Source: Acidobacteriota bacterium (lineage in GTDB: Bacteria; Acidobacteriota; Terriglobia; Acidiferrales; UBA7541). Taken from it: a DNA stretch of 64,000 bases. The notes under the pieces are model-generated. The model had not been told where the DNA came from, ran no database searches, and saw only the letters and a list, made by a program, of their open reading frames with translations. The position numbers were made by a program, and so were the translations under genes. The number at the start of each line of letters is the position of its first letter. The first letter of the stretch is position 1. The stretch is from assembly GCA_013289585.1 (NCBI GenBank), contig JABCZR010000013.1:62001-126000 (forward strand), read 5' to 3'. Below, piece after piece: positions 16,597 through 25,900 of the stretch.

Positions 16597-17133
16597 ATGC
16601 CCTCATCCGTTACAATTCGTGCTCTATTCGCGCTCGCGGTGTTCTTCGTGGCGACGAACGCCCGCGCCCAATCGCAGATGGAAGAAATCGACTCCCTCCC
16701 AATCCCACTTTCAGCCGAGCAGTTTCAATCCTTGCAACAGCTAAGCCCTATCGCTATTTCCAGTCCCGGACAACCCCATGCGCGTCGCCGTCTCCCAAGG
16801 CCGGTATTGCCGCTGACCCCTGAAGAAATCTCCTACCGGGAAGCCGTTCAAAAGCTTGGTATTCACAGGAACCGTTTCGTCCACTGCGAACTCCCGAATG
16901 GCAAGGTGCGAACTGGAGTCATCACCGAAATCCACGACAACGGCTTCATGCTCAAGGACGGCATCTTGATCTCGCAATGGATCCCTTACACGAATCTCAA
17001 GGCTGCGCCTCGTTCTGTACCTGCTGTTGGAACTCGTATCGGTCAGGGTTTCAAGTGGGCGGGCGTAGGCCTGGGCGTAGTGCTCCTCATCCCGTTGTTC
17101 CCGCTCTTCTTCATCGCCTGGGATGGCTGCTGA
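16597..17133 (+). CDS. Exported protein with C-terminal membrane segment, unknown
   Basis: 178 residues from ATG 16597, which has AGGAGG 7 bases upstream; a longer frame upstream lacks a ribosome site. A signal peptide (TIRALFALAVFFVATNARAQ) is followed by a Pro-rich stretch, a small beta-rich part (NRFVHCELPNGKVRTGVITE, DNGFMLKDGILIS) that resembles an SH3/LSM-like barrel, and a C-terminal hydrophobic helix (WAGVGLGVVLLIPLFPLFFI). The likely topology is periplasmic with a C-terminal anchor. Function unknown. The 219 bases upstream, after the divergent 66-residue gene, hold nothing else I can support. Confidence 0.65.
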   Translation: MPSSVTIRALFALAVFFVATNARAQSQMEEIDSLPIPLSAEQFQSLQQLSPIAISSPGQPHARRRLPRPVLPLTPEEISYREAVQKLGIHRNRFVHCELPNGKVRTGVITEIHDNGFMLKDGILISQWIPYTNLKAAPRSVPAVGTRIGQGFKWAGVGLGVVLLIPLFPLFFIAWDGC

Positions 17134-17258
17134 TGCTTCCCGCCCGAGATCGGCTTTTCGCCTCTTTCCTCCGGGCGACTTGAACCTAAAGCCGCGGTAT
17201 ACTCAAGCATCCAAGCTCGCCTCTTGATGCATCGCATCAGGCATTGCGGAGGGTTGCC

Positions 17259-18047
17259 ATGATACAGCCGCAGCATCGAAGGATTCACCAAATCCTGTGT
17301 TTGATTGCCGCCATGCTGGCCACAGGCGTATCCTGCTTCGCCCAGCAGCCCGAAGGGCCGCAGACGTCCGCACCGCCTCCTGTCGCTCCCGCGCCCCAGC
17401 CCGCGCCACACGCGGGCTCTGGAGAAAAAATTCTAATCCCCGCGGGCACGCGAATCGGCGTTGTCCTCGAGAACGGCATCTCCACACGCAGCGCCAAACC
17501 CGGCGACTCGGTTTATCTTCTAACTTCGTTTCCGATCACCCAGAACAATCACATCCTGATTCCCGTTGGCTCTTATCTTCGCGGCGAAATTCTGGATTCC
17601 AAGCGACCGGGGAAGGTAAAAGGCCGAGGCGAGTTCCGGCTCAAATTGAATACGCTGATTCTTCCCAATGGTTATACCGTGGATCTGAATGCTGCGCCTC
17701 GCAGCGCGGATTCCGGCGGAAAAGAAACCATGGATTCCGAAGGTAAAGTTACCGGCCCTGGCGGAAAAGGGAAGGACGTTCAAACGGTCGCTGAGACCAC
17801 CGCGACTGGAGCAGGCATCGGCGCGATCGCCAGCGGTGCCAAAGGCGCCGGAATCGGCGCCGGTATTGGCGGCCTGGCGGGATTGGCTGCCGTCCTCTTG
17901 ACTCGCGGTCCCGAGGCGGAACTACCGCGAGGCTCCGCGATGGACATCGTTCTCGAACACTCGCTCAGCCTGGACAGCAGCCAGATTCAATTCACCACCG
18001 TAGGTCAGGCCCCGGGGATCACCACTCCGCCCGCGCGGCCTCAGTAA
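17259..18047 (+). CDS. Secreted protein with beta domain and glycine-zipper end (paralogue of 28857-29573)
   Basis: 262 residues from ATG 17259, preceded by GGAGGG. Signal peptide, then a Pro/Ala linker, then a beta domain with IPAGTRIGVVLENGISTRSA, HILIPVGSYLRGEI and LILPNGYTVDL. After that a Gly/Ala-rich helix pair of the glycine-zipper kind (ATGAGIGAIASGAKGAGIGA) and a closing strand with AMDIVLEHSLSLD. The same order of parts occurs in the gene at 28857-29573, so the two are paralogues. The beta part resembles the TrbI/VirB10 C-terminal fold, though no secretion system is present. Envelope location is likely; role unknown. Confidence 0.7.
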   Translation: MIQPQHRRIHQILCLIAAMLATGVSCFAQQPEGPQTSAPPPVAPAPQPAPHAGSGEKILIPAGTRIGVVLENGISTRSAKPGDSVYLLTSFPITQNNHILIPVGSYLRGEILDSKRPGKVKGRGEFRLKLNTLILPNGYTVDLNAAPRSADSGGKETMDSEGKVTGPGGKGKDVQTVAETTATGAGIGAIASGAKGAGIGAGIGGLAGLAAVLLTRGPEAELPRGSAMDIVLEHSLSLDSSQIQFTTVGQAPGITTPPARPQ

Positions 18048-18092
18048 GAGAAGTACTGAGTTCTGTATCTCCGCCTCTCAGGGAGCGCTCTC

Positions 18093-19235
18093 TCAAACGG
18101 GCATTTTCTTCGTCGCTTCCATCTTCTCCGCTTGAAAGCGCAGCGGGCTGAAGCGATCCCAATCCACGCTGACGCGCTGCTCCGTGATCCACTCGCTGAT
18201 CAGCCGCGCCGTGATCGGCGTTAATAAAATCCCGCTGCGAAAGTGCCCGGTAGCCATCAACAATCCATCCATGTCCGTGGGGCCAAGTATAGGAAGATGA
18301 TCGGGAGTGTCCGGTCGCAGGCCAGCCCACGTTTCTTCGATTCGCGCATTCGCCAGCCCTGGCGCAAGCTCGATCGCCGCCGAAAGTATTTTCTCAATCC
18401 CGCCCGCGGTAGTCCGCTTGTCGAAGCCGGCATACTCAACCGTCGCTCCCGCAAGAATCCTTCCGTCATTTCGCGGCACAAGGTAAATGTGCTCGCCCCA
18501 GAGCACACGGTCGATCTCCACGTCGTCCGTCCGCAGAGCCACCATTTGTCCCTTCGCAGGCCGCAACGGCGCGTACGCTGCGACTCCTTCGATCGCCGCG
18601 GAAAAGCATCCCGCAGCAATAATCGTCCATGTGGCCTCCACTTTTTCGTTCTGAAGGATCAGCCCCGCGCAGCGTCGGCCTTCGCGCCAAATGGCTTTCA
18701 CTCCGTTTTCGGCGAAAATCTCCGCGCCGCTGCGTCGCGCCGCTTCCAGCACCGCCGATGTCAGGGCCCGGTTGTCCACTGAGCACTCATCCGGCCGAAG
18801 CACCGCTGCTTCCATATCCTCGCTCAACGCCGGTTCCAGCTCGCGCGCGTCCGCGGCTCGAAGCGGTTCCGCCTTCAAGCCCAATCCATGATGCAGCGCG
18901 ATGATTGTGCTGAGCTCCGCCTTCGCATCTCCCGAAAAAAGAGCCTCTAGCGTCCCTTTCGAACGGAAGCCCGTACTCATCCCGGAAATCTCTTCGACCT
19001 GCGCCACAAACTCCGGATAGAGCGACAGGCTCATTTTTCCCAGTGGCACCATAGCAATCATCGCGGGGCTCTCCGGCGCCGGCGACAAAATCCCCGCGCT
19101 GGCCCACGACGCTTCTTGGCCAGGCTGCTGGCGGTCGAACACTCCCACGCGCTTCCCGGCGAGCGAAAGTTCCAGCGCGATCGCGCCCCCAATCACTCCC
19201 CCGCCCGCGATGGCCACATCGAATTTTTTCATCAC
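18093..19235 (-). CDS. thiO: FAD-dependent glycine oxidase-like enzyme (ThiO type)
   Basis: 380 residues starting MMKKFDVAIAGGGVIGGAIA, a classic FAD-binding Rossmann start (GGGVIGG). The DAO-family body contains SWASAGILSPAPES, the substrate-side PAKGQMVALR, the strand ILAGATVEYAGFD, and the C-terminal FAD motif LRPDTPDHLPILGP and TGHFRSGILLTP. Length and motif spacing match ThiO, which makes the iminoglycine needed for the thiazole of thiamine. No other thi genes are in the window, so a different amino-acid oxidase is possible. It converges on the gene at 17259 and is read toward it. Confidence 0.8.
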   Translation of the reverse strand: MMKKFDVAIAGGGVIGGAIALELSLAGKRVGVFDRQQPGQEASWASAGILSPAPESPAMIAMVPLGKMSLSLYPEFVAQVEEISGMSTGFRSKGTLEALFSGDAKAELSTIIALHHGLGLKAEPLRAADARELEPALSEDMEAAVLRPDECSVDNRALTSAVLEAARRSGAEIFAENGVKAIWREGRRCAGLILQNEKVEATWTIIAAGCFSAAIEGVAAYAPLRPAKGQMVALRTDDVEIDRVLWGEHIYLVPRNDGRILAGATVEYAGFDKRTTAGGIEKILSAAIELAPGLANARIEETWAGLRPDTPDHLPILGPTDMDGLLMATGHFRSGILLTPITARLISEWITEQRVSVDWDRFSPLRFQAEKMEATKKMPV

Positions 19236-19332
19236 CGTATCTTAACGCATCCCCGCGCGCGCTTCATGAGCGCCGCTGCCTTCGACGGCGGTACCGCTTT
19301 CGTTTGGGAACGCTTTCAGAAAAATGAAAGGG

Positions 19333-19929
19333 TCAGAGGGCCTTAACAAATTCTTCGGACAACACCTGCGCCTTTTTGGAGAGGCTTCGCGCGAGTGCCC
19401 AATCCGCATTCGTCGCGGCTTCCCGCGCGTCCTTGATGAATCCCCTGATCTTCGAGACCCGGTCCACTTGCGCCGCATTCAGCCGCTTGCCCCGCGTTGC
19501 TTCCAGGTTCTTCTCCGCGGCGCGCAGGCTTTCGTTGGTCTGTTGCTGCGCTGCGGCGGTTTCTGCCGGCGAAAGTTGTGGCACAAGCAGCCCCGCGTCG
19601 GATCTCTCGGCATCTTTTCCCGCACCCGCGGAAGGAGGCGCGGCCACATGCGGACGGGGCGGCGCGTTGTGTGTCGTGATCAAGCGCAGCGGAAAGGAAG
19701 GAACTTCAGGACGCAAATCGGGAAGCTCATCCTCCGGAATACCCTCTGCCGTCGCGGGCTGCGGCGGCGTGATCGGCTTCACCTGTACGGCTGTCGCCCA
19801 GGGAATCGCTGGCCGCTTCCGCATGCTGCAACCGCTCAAAAGCGCCGCGGCGCAGCCTAGAAGCGCAATCCCGGAACGGAGAAAACTTCGCGGCGCAACA
19901 CTCATTGGCCAAGATGGAGTTTTGCTCAT
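19333..19929 (-). CDS. Lipoprotein of unknown function, third gene of a two-component operon
   Basis: 198 residues. The N terminus has a basic/hydrophobic signal and a lipobox LLSGC (Cys at about 34), then a Pro-rich linker. The C-terminal 90 residues are helical and charged (TNESLRAAEKNLEATRGKRL, REAATNADWALARSLSKKA). The gene starts 2 bases after the kinase stop at 19932, so it belongs with the kinase and regulator upstream. A helical outer-membrane or inner-membrane lipoprotein could be part of the signal input. No family is recognised. Confidence 0.65.
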   Translation of the reverse strand: MSKTPSWPMSVAPRSFLRSGIALLGCAAALLSGCSMRKRPAIPWATAVQVKPITPPQPATAEGIPEDELPDLRPEVPSFPLRLITTHNAPPRPHVAAPPSAGAGKDAERSDAGLLVPQLSPAETAAAQQQTNESLRAAEKNLEATRGKRLNAAQVDRVSKIRGFIKDAREAATNADWALARSLSKKAQVLSEEFVKAL

Positions 19930-19931
19930 CC

Positions 19932-21788
19932 TCAGGCCGCGAGCGGTAGCTCGATTCGAAACGTTGTGCCCCGGCCGACCTCCGAAGTGAAGTCTATCGA
20001 ACCGTTCAGAAGCTGCACAATCCGAAACGTGCTCGCCAGCCCGATGCCGCTGCCACCCGGGCGCGTCGTGAAGAAAAGCTGAAATATTTTTTGCCGGTTT
20101 TCCGGCGAGATGCCTTTCCCGGTATCACCCACGGTGATTTCCGCCATTTCGCCTCGCCGGCTCAGCACCAGCCGCATTTGTCCTCCATTCGGCATGGCTT
20201 CCGCCGCGTTCAACACTAGGTTCAACACCGCCTGCTTCAGCAGAGCGCGATCCACATAAACTTCCGGCACATCGATCGGCAGCAGTTGTGCCAGTTGAAT
20301 ATTGGCTTTCTGCAATTGCGGCTGCGCGATTTCCAGCACTTCCTTCAGAAGCTCCGCGAGTTGCGTGGCTTCCAGCCGGATGTCCATCGGCCGCGTGAAA
20401 TCCAGGAAACGTTTGACCACCGCATCCAGCCGGTCGATCTCCTTGTCCAGCACTTGCACCGCCTGCTGCGTGGCGCTGTCTTGCTCCGCCGGGAGCGATT
20501 CCTTCAGGTTTTCCAGCCACAGCCGCATCGAATTCAGCGGATTCTTCACTTCGTGCGCCACACCCGCCGTAATCCGCCCAAGCGCCGCCAGCCTTTCGCT
20601 CACCTGTAGTTGCGTGTTAATGCTCTCCAGCGAATCCAGGTCGCGCAGCGTCACCAGCGCGCCCATTCGTTCGCCGTCTTCTTGGATCGCCTGCACGCTG
20701 ATGCTCACGCGCTTCGGACCTTCGCTCGTTTCCAGTTCCGTTTCCGCCGCCACTTCCCTCAGCTCATCGCTCTCGATGTGCAGCGCCTCGTGCAGGGGAT
20801 GCCCGGCGGGAAAAATTTCCGTCACGCGCCTTCCCAGGAACTGCCCCGCCGGCGCGCCTAGAAATTTCTCCGCTGCCGGACTGATCATCACCGCCCGCGC
20901 ATCACGCGTAAACAGCAGCAAACCGTCTTCAAGCCCGGCCATGACGGAATTCATGTTTTCCCGCATGGTGCTGAATATCTCGTGCACCCCTCGCAACTGC
21001 TGGCCCACCTGCGTAATCTTCTTGCTCACCAGTCCGAGTTCGTCGCCGCTCCCCGCAAACCCTTTCGTGTTCGGAGATGGCGCGTCGTACTCTCCTGCCG
21101 AGATGCGGTCCAGTTGAAGCGCGATATCGCGCAGCGGAGCCAGCGCCGCTCCGCTCACGATCGCCGCAAGCAGCGTGGAAATCACCAGCGCCACCAGCAC
21201 GAATGTCGCGGAAGTCCGCAGGCTCGGCTCGATCTCTTTCAGCAGAATCCCCGAGTCCAGCGCCACGCGCACCTCTCCGAAGGGCTGGCGCCCCTTGCTG
21301 AACGCAAAATCCAGCTCAAAAACCTTCGACGGCCCCGCGAGCACTTTCACTTGATGAAGGAAGTTTCTTTGCACCAGTTGGGATAGCGGAGTTCTGCGCG
21401 GCAGGAATTTCCCCTGAAGATCCTCGTCCGTCGAAATCAGCACCATTCCGTCATGGTCGACAATCGACACTTCGTAGATCAGTGGGTTTTCTTTGGCGGC
21501 TTTCAGCTGCGTACGCAAGCCTTCGTTGATTTCGAACGCGCGCCGCACGAAATCGTGAATCTCCTGGGGATCATCCGATGCGGGCCGCAGCCCCTGTTCC
21601 CCAGCGTCCGTCAGCGCGTGTTGCGCTTGCAGGAACACCTGGCTCGCCAGGTCGTTGGCACGCAAGCTGGTGGCCTGCAGAAGTTGTTCGAGGAGTTGCG
21701 CCGCGAATACGCTGGACAAAACCACCGAGACGAGCAGCACCAGCCCCGTCATCACCAGTGTGAGCTTTGTTCGCAGGCGCAGCTGCAT
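19932..21788 (-). CDS. Membrane sensor histidine kinase with HAMP and PAS
   Basis: 618 residues. The first transmembrane segment (LTLVMTGLVLLVSVVLSSVF) is followed by a periplasmic region of about 155 residues, a second segment (TFVLVALVISTLLAAIVSG), HAMP, a PAS domain (MNSVMAGLEDGLLLFTRDA), the dimerisation domain with His412 (GVAHEVKNPLNSM) and an ATPase domain (NLVLNAAEAMPNGG, DTGKGIS, GGSGIGLA). The periplasmic part holds ENPLIYEVSIVDHDGMVLIS, a Cache-like element. It is transcribed with the NtrC-type regulator upstream and phosphorylates it in all likelihood. The final ATPase motif has SGIGLAST. Confidence 0.92.
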   Translation of the reverse strand: MQLRLRTKLTLVMTGLVLLVSVVLSSVFAAQLLEQLLQATSLRANDLASQVFLQAQHALTDAGEQGLRPASDDPQEIHDFVRRAFEINEGLRTQLKAAKENPLIYEVSIVDHDGMVLISTDEDLQGKFLPRRTPLSQLVQRNFLHQVKVLAGPSKVFELDFAFSKGRQPFGEVRVALDSGILLKEIEPSLRTSATFVLVALVISTLLAAIVSGAALAPLRDIALQLDRISAGEYDAPSPNTKGFAGSGDELGLVSKKITQVGQQLRGVHEIFSTMRENMNSVMAGLEDGLLLFTRDARAVMISPAAEKFLGAPAGQFLGRRVTEIFPAGHPLHEALHIESDELREVAAETELETSEGPKRVSISVQAIQEDGERMGALVTLRDLDSLESINTQLQVSERLAALGRITAGVAHEVKNPLNSMRLWLENLKESLPAEQDSATQQAVQVLDKEIDRLDAVVKRFLDFTRPMDIRLEATQLAELLKEVLEIAQPQLQKANIQLAQLLPIDVPEVYVDRALLKQAVLNLVLNAAEAMPNGGQMRLVLSRRGEMAEITVGDTGKGISPENRQKIFQLFFTTRPGGSGIGLASTFRIVQLLNGSIDFTSEVGRGTTFRIELPLAA

Positions 21789-21797
21789 CCCGCGTCT

Positions 21798-23222
21798 CTA
21801 CTCCGTCTCGGCGCGATCGCCGCCGTATTCTTTCAATTTGTTATGAAGCGTCTTCAGACTGATACCCAGCAATTCCGCGGCCCGCGTCTTGTTGTTCCCC
21901 GTGGCGCCCAGCGTTTGCAGGATCAGTTCCCGCTCCATCGCATCCACCGTCGTTCCCACTGGAAACTTGATGCTGGAAAGGTCGCTCGGTCCCTTGGCCG
22001 CCGACTTCCCGAATTCGCCGGGGAGGTTCGCGCGCGAAATCAGGTCCTTTTCGCACATGATCGAAGCGCGCTCCAGCACGTTTCGTAATTCGCGAATATT
22101 TCCCGGCCACGTGTGCCCCATGAAAATATCCATTACCTCCGTGCCGATCCCGCGCACGTGCTTCCCATGCTTCGCGTTCAGGTCCCGTAGGATATGCTCC
22201 ACCAGCAGCGGAATATCATCCTTGTGTTCGCGCAGCGGCGGCAAGTTGATGTGAAACACATTCAGCCGGAAGAAAAGATCCTGCCGCATCTGCCCGCTGC
22301 TCACGGCCTGCTCCGCATCTTTGTTCGTTGCCGCCAGCACCCGCACGTCCACCGGTGTTTCGCTCTTGCTTCCCAGGCGTCGCACTTTGCGGTCTTCGAG
22401 CACGCGCAGAAGTTTGGCCTGCGTCGGCGCCGGCATTTCGCCGATTTCATCCAGTAGCAGCGTTCCGCTGTCCGCCAATTCGAAGCAGCCGATGCGGCGT
22501 TCGGCCGCGCCCGTAAACGCCCCGCGCTCGTGGCCGAAAATCTCGCTCTCCATCAGCGTCTCGGGAATCGCCGAACAGTTAATCGGCACAAACGGTCCCG
22601 CCGCTCGCGGCGAGAGCTTGTGTATCGTCCGGGCAACAATTTCCTTGCCTGAGCCCGTCTCGCCCGTAATCAGCACCGACGCCGAACTCGGCGCCGCCAT
22701 CTCCACGATGCGCATCACTTCCTGCATCGGTTTCGACGCGCCCACCAGGTCGCCCAGCCGTCCCGCTTCGCGCAGTTGCCGCTGCAGCACGACAAGCTGC
22801 CGCGCATCTCGCGCTCGCCGCAGAGCGCGGTCCAGAAGCGCGTGCAGCACCGGACCCTTCATCGGCTTTTCGATGTACCAGAACGCTCCGGCTTCAATCG
22901 CCGCCACCGCGCGTTCTTCACTCCCTTTGCCGGTAATCACAATCGCGGGAACATCCAGCAGTTCCATGCCGAGTTGCTTCAGCAGGTCCAGTCCATTCAT
23001 GCCCGGCAATTCCACGTCGGCAATCAGCGCGTCCGGCTGGTAGCCCGCAAACTTTGCCAGCGCCTCTTCCGCCGTTCCTACTCCCAGAACGTCGCAGCCC
23101 CACCTCTGCAGCAATTGCTCGTAACCCTTCCGCGCGTTGTCTTCGTCCTCGACAATCAGCACGCGGTCTCTCCGCTCCGCTGCCTCGACGGCACGCACCG
23201 CTGCCCGTGTCTCTTCACCCAT
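21798..23222 (-). CDS. Sigma-54-dependent response regulator, NtrC/AtoC family
   Basis: 474 residues. Receiver domain (RVLIVEDEDNARKGYEQLL) with phospho-acceptor Asp69 in LIADVELPG; AAA+ domain with Walker A GETGSGKE, the sigma-54 loop GAFTGA, Walker B LLLDEIGE, and the R-finger region; C-terminal Fis-type helix-turn-helix (NNKTRAAELLGISLKTLHNK). It is the first gene of a three-gene operon (regulator, kinase, lipoprotein) with gaps of 9 and 2 bases. Gene order, regulator first, differs from the system at 5359-10242. A palindrome sits 34 bases upstream of its start. Confidence 0.93.
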   Translation of the reverse strand: MGEETRAAVRAVEAAERRDRVLIVEDEDNARKGYEQLLQRWGCDVLGVGTAEEALAKFAGYQPDALIADVELPGMNGLDLLKQLGMELLDVPAIVITGKGSEERAVAAIEAGAFWYIEKPMKGPVLHALLDRALRRARDARQLVVLQRQLREAGRLGDLVGASKPMQEVMRIVEMAAPSSASVLITGETGSGKEIVARTIHKLSPRAAGPFVPINCSAIPETLMESEIFGHERGAFTGAAERRIGCFELADSGTLLLDEIGEMPAPTQAKLLRVLEDRKVRRLGSKSETPVDVRVLAATNKDAEQAVSSGQMRQDLFFRLNVFHINLPPLREHKDDIPLLVEHILRDLNAKHGKHVRGIGTEVMDIFMGHTWPGNIRELRNVLERASIMCEKDLISRANLPGEFGKSAAKGPSDLSSIKFPVGTTVDAMERELILQTLGATGNNKTRAAELLGISLKTLHNKLKEYGGDRAETE

Positions 23223-23255
23223 GGCTCTAGGCCTCTCTTCGCCTTGCTTTGGAGC

Positions 23256-23277
23256 GCGGGAGCTTGCTCCCGCTTTT
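23256..23277 (+). repeat. REP-like palindrome, copy 1
   Basis: GCGGGAGC (23256-23263) and GCTCCCGC (23266-23273) are perfect inverted arms around TT, followed by TTTT. The surrounding GGAG..GCGG.AGC..TTGCT.CCGCTTTTC is shared with the palindrome at 28365, with a compensatory G-C to C-G change inside the arms. It lies 34 bases upstream of the regulator gene start at 23222, and its T-run faces away from that gene, so it does not terminate a known transcript. Confidence 0.65.
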
Positions 23278-23443
23278 CCTACTGCCTAGCTGTCAGATTT
23301 ACTGGACACCTCGACTGTAACAAGCCACTCGCAGCTTGCCAAGTTCATAGCAGTCTGTTGAGAATGACTCCAAAACCTGATTGTCATCCCCAGCAGAGTG
23401 AGGGGTCTGCTTCTTTAGTCCCTTGATTCGCTCCCATAACCGC

Positions 23444-23518
23444 GTTAATCGTCCAAGTGCCGCGAAGAATTGCTTCGATTACTTCCTCGAAAGTGGTTTC
23501 AGCATAACTTCCGTGTAG
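23444..23518. repeat. 75-bp repeat, copy 1
   Basis: It matches 26717-26791 over 75 bases with only about five differences. On the minus strand it encodes YTEVMLKPLSRK and a stop, then 38 bases of conserved untranslated sequence with the small palindrome CGAAG-AATTG-CTTCG. Upstream on the minus strand the frame continues (RGGYDPGRMVTYTEV...) back to the stop codon of the oxidoreductase at 23569. This looks like the 3' end of a lost gene rather than a mobile element. Confidence 0.75.
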
Positions 23519-23568
23519 GTGACCATACGCCCGGGATCATAGCCGCCGCGAACGGTACTTTTGTCAGG

Positions 23569-24528
23569 CTACGGGATCACGACCAGCCTGTGGGCGTGTG
23601 CGTCGCGTTCCCAGGCATCCTCGATCTCGGCGAGCGGAACACGCTCGGTCTCGATGCGCAATGTGCCCCGGGCTACGCTGTTCATCACTTGTTGGAACGC
23701 GTCGGTGAGTATGTCCCAAGACGGCATGCCTCCGGTTCCTAGAATCGTCAGCGCAGTGCTTCGCAGGACTTCCGCCGGCAGAGTGATTGTAGATCCAGCA
23801 CTCTCGCCCACCTCCACCAGTCGAGTCTCCGATTCCCCAATCGCAAATTCTTTTCCGGTGATGGCCTTCAGCAGAGCTTCGGTCGGGCGGCCCCACAGAT
23901 AGTCGATGATCACGTCGAAACGCTTTTCGCCGGCCTCGCGGCGGAAGGCTGCGATCAATTCTTCATCGGGTTTGTCGAGGCGAATCGTCGAGTCGGCGCC
24001 AAGCTCGTGGAGTGTGCTCAACACGTATTCGTTGCGTCCTGCCGCAACGACGCGTCCCGCGCCCAAGATTTTGGCGATCTGTACCGCCAGCTTGCCCGTG
24101 ACTCCGGTGGCGCCGAGGATCAGGACGGTTTCGCCAGCGGCGAGCTTCGCGCTGTGCTTGAGAGACAGCCAGGCCGACACCCCAGGATTGGGAATGGCCG
24201 CGGCAGTGATATCGTCCACTTCTTCAGGGACTGAAAAACATTGAACTCGCCGAACCACAGTGCGCTCGGCCATCGCGCCGTACGGCCGCCGCGCTCCGCC
24301 GAAGAACACTCGCGTGCCGTCTTCGAGCCGCCCCACGCCATCAATGCCGCAAACGACAGGGAATTCGCGCGGGCTGGCGTAGTGCGTTCCGGCCGCCATC
24401 TGTTTGTCCACAGGCTTCAGCGCAGCCGCGGAGACATTTATGAGCACCTCACCTTCGCCCGGAATTGGATCGGGAAATTCCTCAAAGCGCGGCGGTTTGC
24501 CGAGAGCATGCAGCACGGCGGCATGCAT
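23569..24528 (-). CDS. Zinc-independent medium-chain dehydrogenase/quinone oxidoreductase
   Basis: 319 residues of the MDR superfamily. The N-terminal GroES-like part (PIPGEGEVLINVSAAALKPV) lacks the catalytic-zinc Cys and His set, and the structural-zinc Cys cluster is absent. The nucleotide-binding part has ILGATGVTGKLAVQIAKILG, an AxxGxxG-like NADPH motif, followed by VVAAGRNEYVL. These enzymes reduce quinones or enones with NADPH. It stands alone, divergent from the membrane protein at 24696; its 3' end borders a repeat region. Substrate cannot be predicted. Confidence 0.85.
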   Translation of the reverse strand: MHAAVLHALGKPPRFEEFPDPIPGEGEVLINVSAAALKPVDKQMAAGTHYASPREFPVVCGIDGVGRLEDGTRVFFGGARRPYGAMAERTVVRRVQCFSVPEEVDDITAAAIPNPGVSAWLSLKHSAKLAAGETVLILGATGVTGKLAVQIAKILGAGRVVAAGRNEYVLSTLHELGADSTIRLDKPDEELIAAFRREAGEKRFDVIIDYLWGRPTEALLKAITGKEFAIGESETRLVEVGESAGSTITLPAEVLRSTALTILGTGGMPSWDILTDAFQQVMNSVARGTLRIETERVPLAEIEDAWERDAHAHRLVVIP

Positions 24529-24695
24529 CAGTCGCCTCCTTTCAGATGTTCACCTCGGTTCCCTGGGCAATTGATGAAACCGAGTTGATGGTGACAAATG
24601 CCCTTCGTAGAGGCAAGACCAATTGCGTCCAACGTTTACCAGGAGTGGACCGAAGCAAACCAGAGCGTCCACAGGTTCTCTTCAGAAGCTAAAAT

Positions 24696-25508
24696 ATGGA
24701 TATGCAATTCAAAAGCCGTCGATTCCAATTGATGGTTTTGATGCTGATCGCATTCACTGCGAAGCCGACGCTGGCGTGCGAACCTGTTGTTCCATTCATG
24801 CAGGTCATGGTGCCGACAATCGCTCTGTCCGGCTCGATGCTTGTATTGGCCGCGGCTGTGGTACTGAAATGTGTGCTGTTTGCCTTCTTCGAGCGGCGGC
24901 TTCCGCGTGTGCGTGCCGCTTGGCGAATGTTCCTCGGCAATATCTTAACGAGTTTTGTCGGCCTTCTTGTCGCTGTGATGATCGCAAGTGCCCCCAGTTT
25001 TTGGCTCATCGGAGCCCCACTAGTCTGCGCTCTCTGCTGGCTACCAACCCGCAGGCTCGTCAAGGCGGCTCCGCTGCCCTGGTTGGCCCGAGGATCACCT
25101 GCGGCGCTCGCTGGGGTGATGACTGGAGCGATGGTGGCGAGCTGCATTCTGTTCATGGCAGGCCGAGGGGCACTTGAGACTCACCAACGCGTGTTCTACT
25201 GGATTATTAAACTCGTGGCAATCTTTTTGGCTCTGGTCGCAAGCATGACGCTGACCACAGTCTGGGAAGAATGGGCCATTTGGCGGCTGAGTTCGTGCCC
25301 GGAGGGCACGGGCTTCTTCGCATCCGTTCTACGCTCGAACCTGTACGTTTTGCTTTTCGTGATGGCAGTTCCTGCTGTGTTGATTCTCCCTAAGAGGCTG
25401 AAATCGCCGGACTTCATCGCCAAGAGATACAACACGGTGGTTAGTCAAACAACCGCCTCGCATCTCATCAATGTCAGCTCCCGGCAAGTCGCATTACCGC
25501 ACATATAA
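24696..25508 (+). CDS. Multi-pass membrane protein, unknown
   Basis: 270 residues (ATG 24696; a second ATG two codons on). The N terminus is a hydrophobic segment ending in TLACEPVVP, perhaps a signal peptide. About five more hydrophobic segments follow (MVPTIALSGSMLVLAAAVVL; GNILTSFVGLLVAVMIASA; SPAALAGVMTGAMVASCILF; WIIKLVAIFLALVASMTL; LYVLLFVMAVPAVLIL). No known motif stands out. No ribosome site is obvious. No partner genes adjoin it. Confidence 0.55.
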   Translation: MDMQFKSRRFQLMVLMLIAFTAKPTLACEPVVPFMQVMVPTIALSGSMLVLAAAVVLKCVLFAFFERRLPRVRAAWRMFLGNILTSFVGLLVAVMIASAPSFWLIGAPLVCALCWLPTRRLVKAAPLPWLARGSPAALAGVMTGAMVASCILFMAGRGALETHQRVFYWIIKLVAIFLALVASMTLTTVWEEWAIWRLSSCPEGTGFFASVLRSNLYVLLFVMAVPAVLILPKRLKSPDFIAKRYNTVVSQTTASHLINVSSRQVALPHI

Positions 25509-25900
25509 AGTATTACTTTGCTTGGCCGGATTGCGCGTTAACTAGACATGTGGATTACTCCCGGGTGCCCCATGATACTTCCCTAAACATCCCATTTAAC
25601 GAGCACCGGCGAAACCATCAACGTTCATCTTCGGGACAGAACGATGTCCTGGCATTCGCTGGGCAGGCATCTTTTTTCCCTGATACCACGACTTCACGGA
25701 AAAAACCGGGTTTCAACTTTTAGCCTCGATCTATGCATGAAGCGGGGTACCAAACCGCCTGGTACGAGCTGCGTTTGCCATTCTGACTTTGGCACGAGAT
25801 GGGGACCTGTTTATGGTTTTTCACAAAGATGACCTTCAAATTGGAAATTTCGGCTAGGAACAGATTTGATCATCTCAGGTAAGAGGGGAGGGCAATACTC
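25509..25900. other. 392-base intergenic region, no gene seen
   Basis: A 62-codon frame (25644-25832) is open, but it has no ribosome site, and its composition is not protein-like. The last 60 bases are the likely promoter and leader of the SYLF gene, ending in the ribosome site GAGGGGAGGG. I see no repeat or structured element here. Confidence 0.5.

Larger units (their letters stand above)
23223..23568. other. 346-base intergenic region with repeats, no gene
   Basis: No reading frame with a ribosome site was found. It holds a palindrome at 23256-23273, a stretch TTGTCATCCCCAGCAGAGTG (from 23380) that looks like a degenerate copy of the TGTCAT...GAGTGAGG..CTGC sequences often scattered in acidobacterial intergenic DNA, and the first 75-bp repeat at 23444-23518. 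The minus strand from 23568 to 23482 stays open after the stop of the oxidoreductase gene and encodes a 29-residue tail; see the repeat entry. Confidence 0.6.

Noticed and set aside
25644-25832. 62-codon plus-strand frame in the spacer before the SYLF gene
   Set aside because: No ribosome site and non-protein-like composition.
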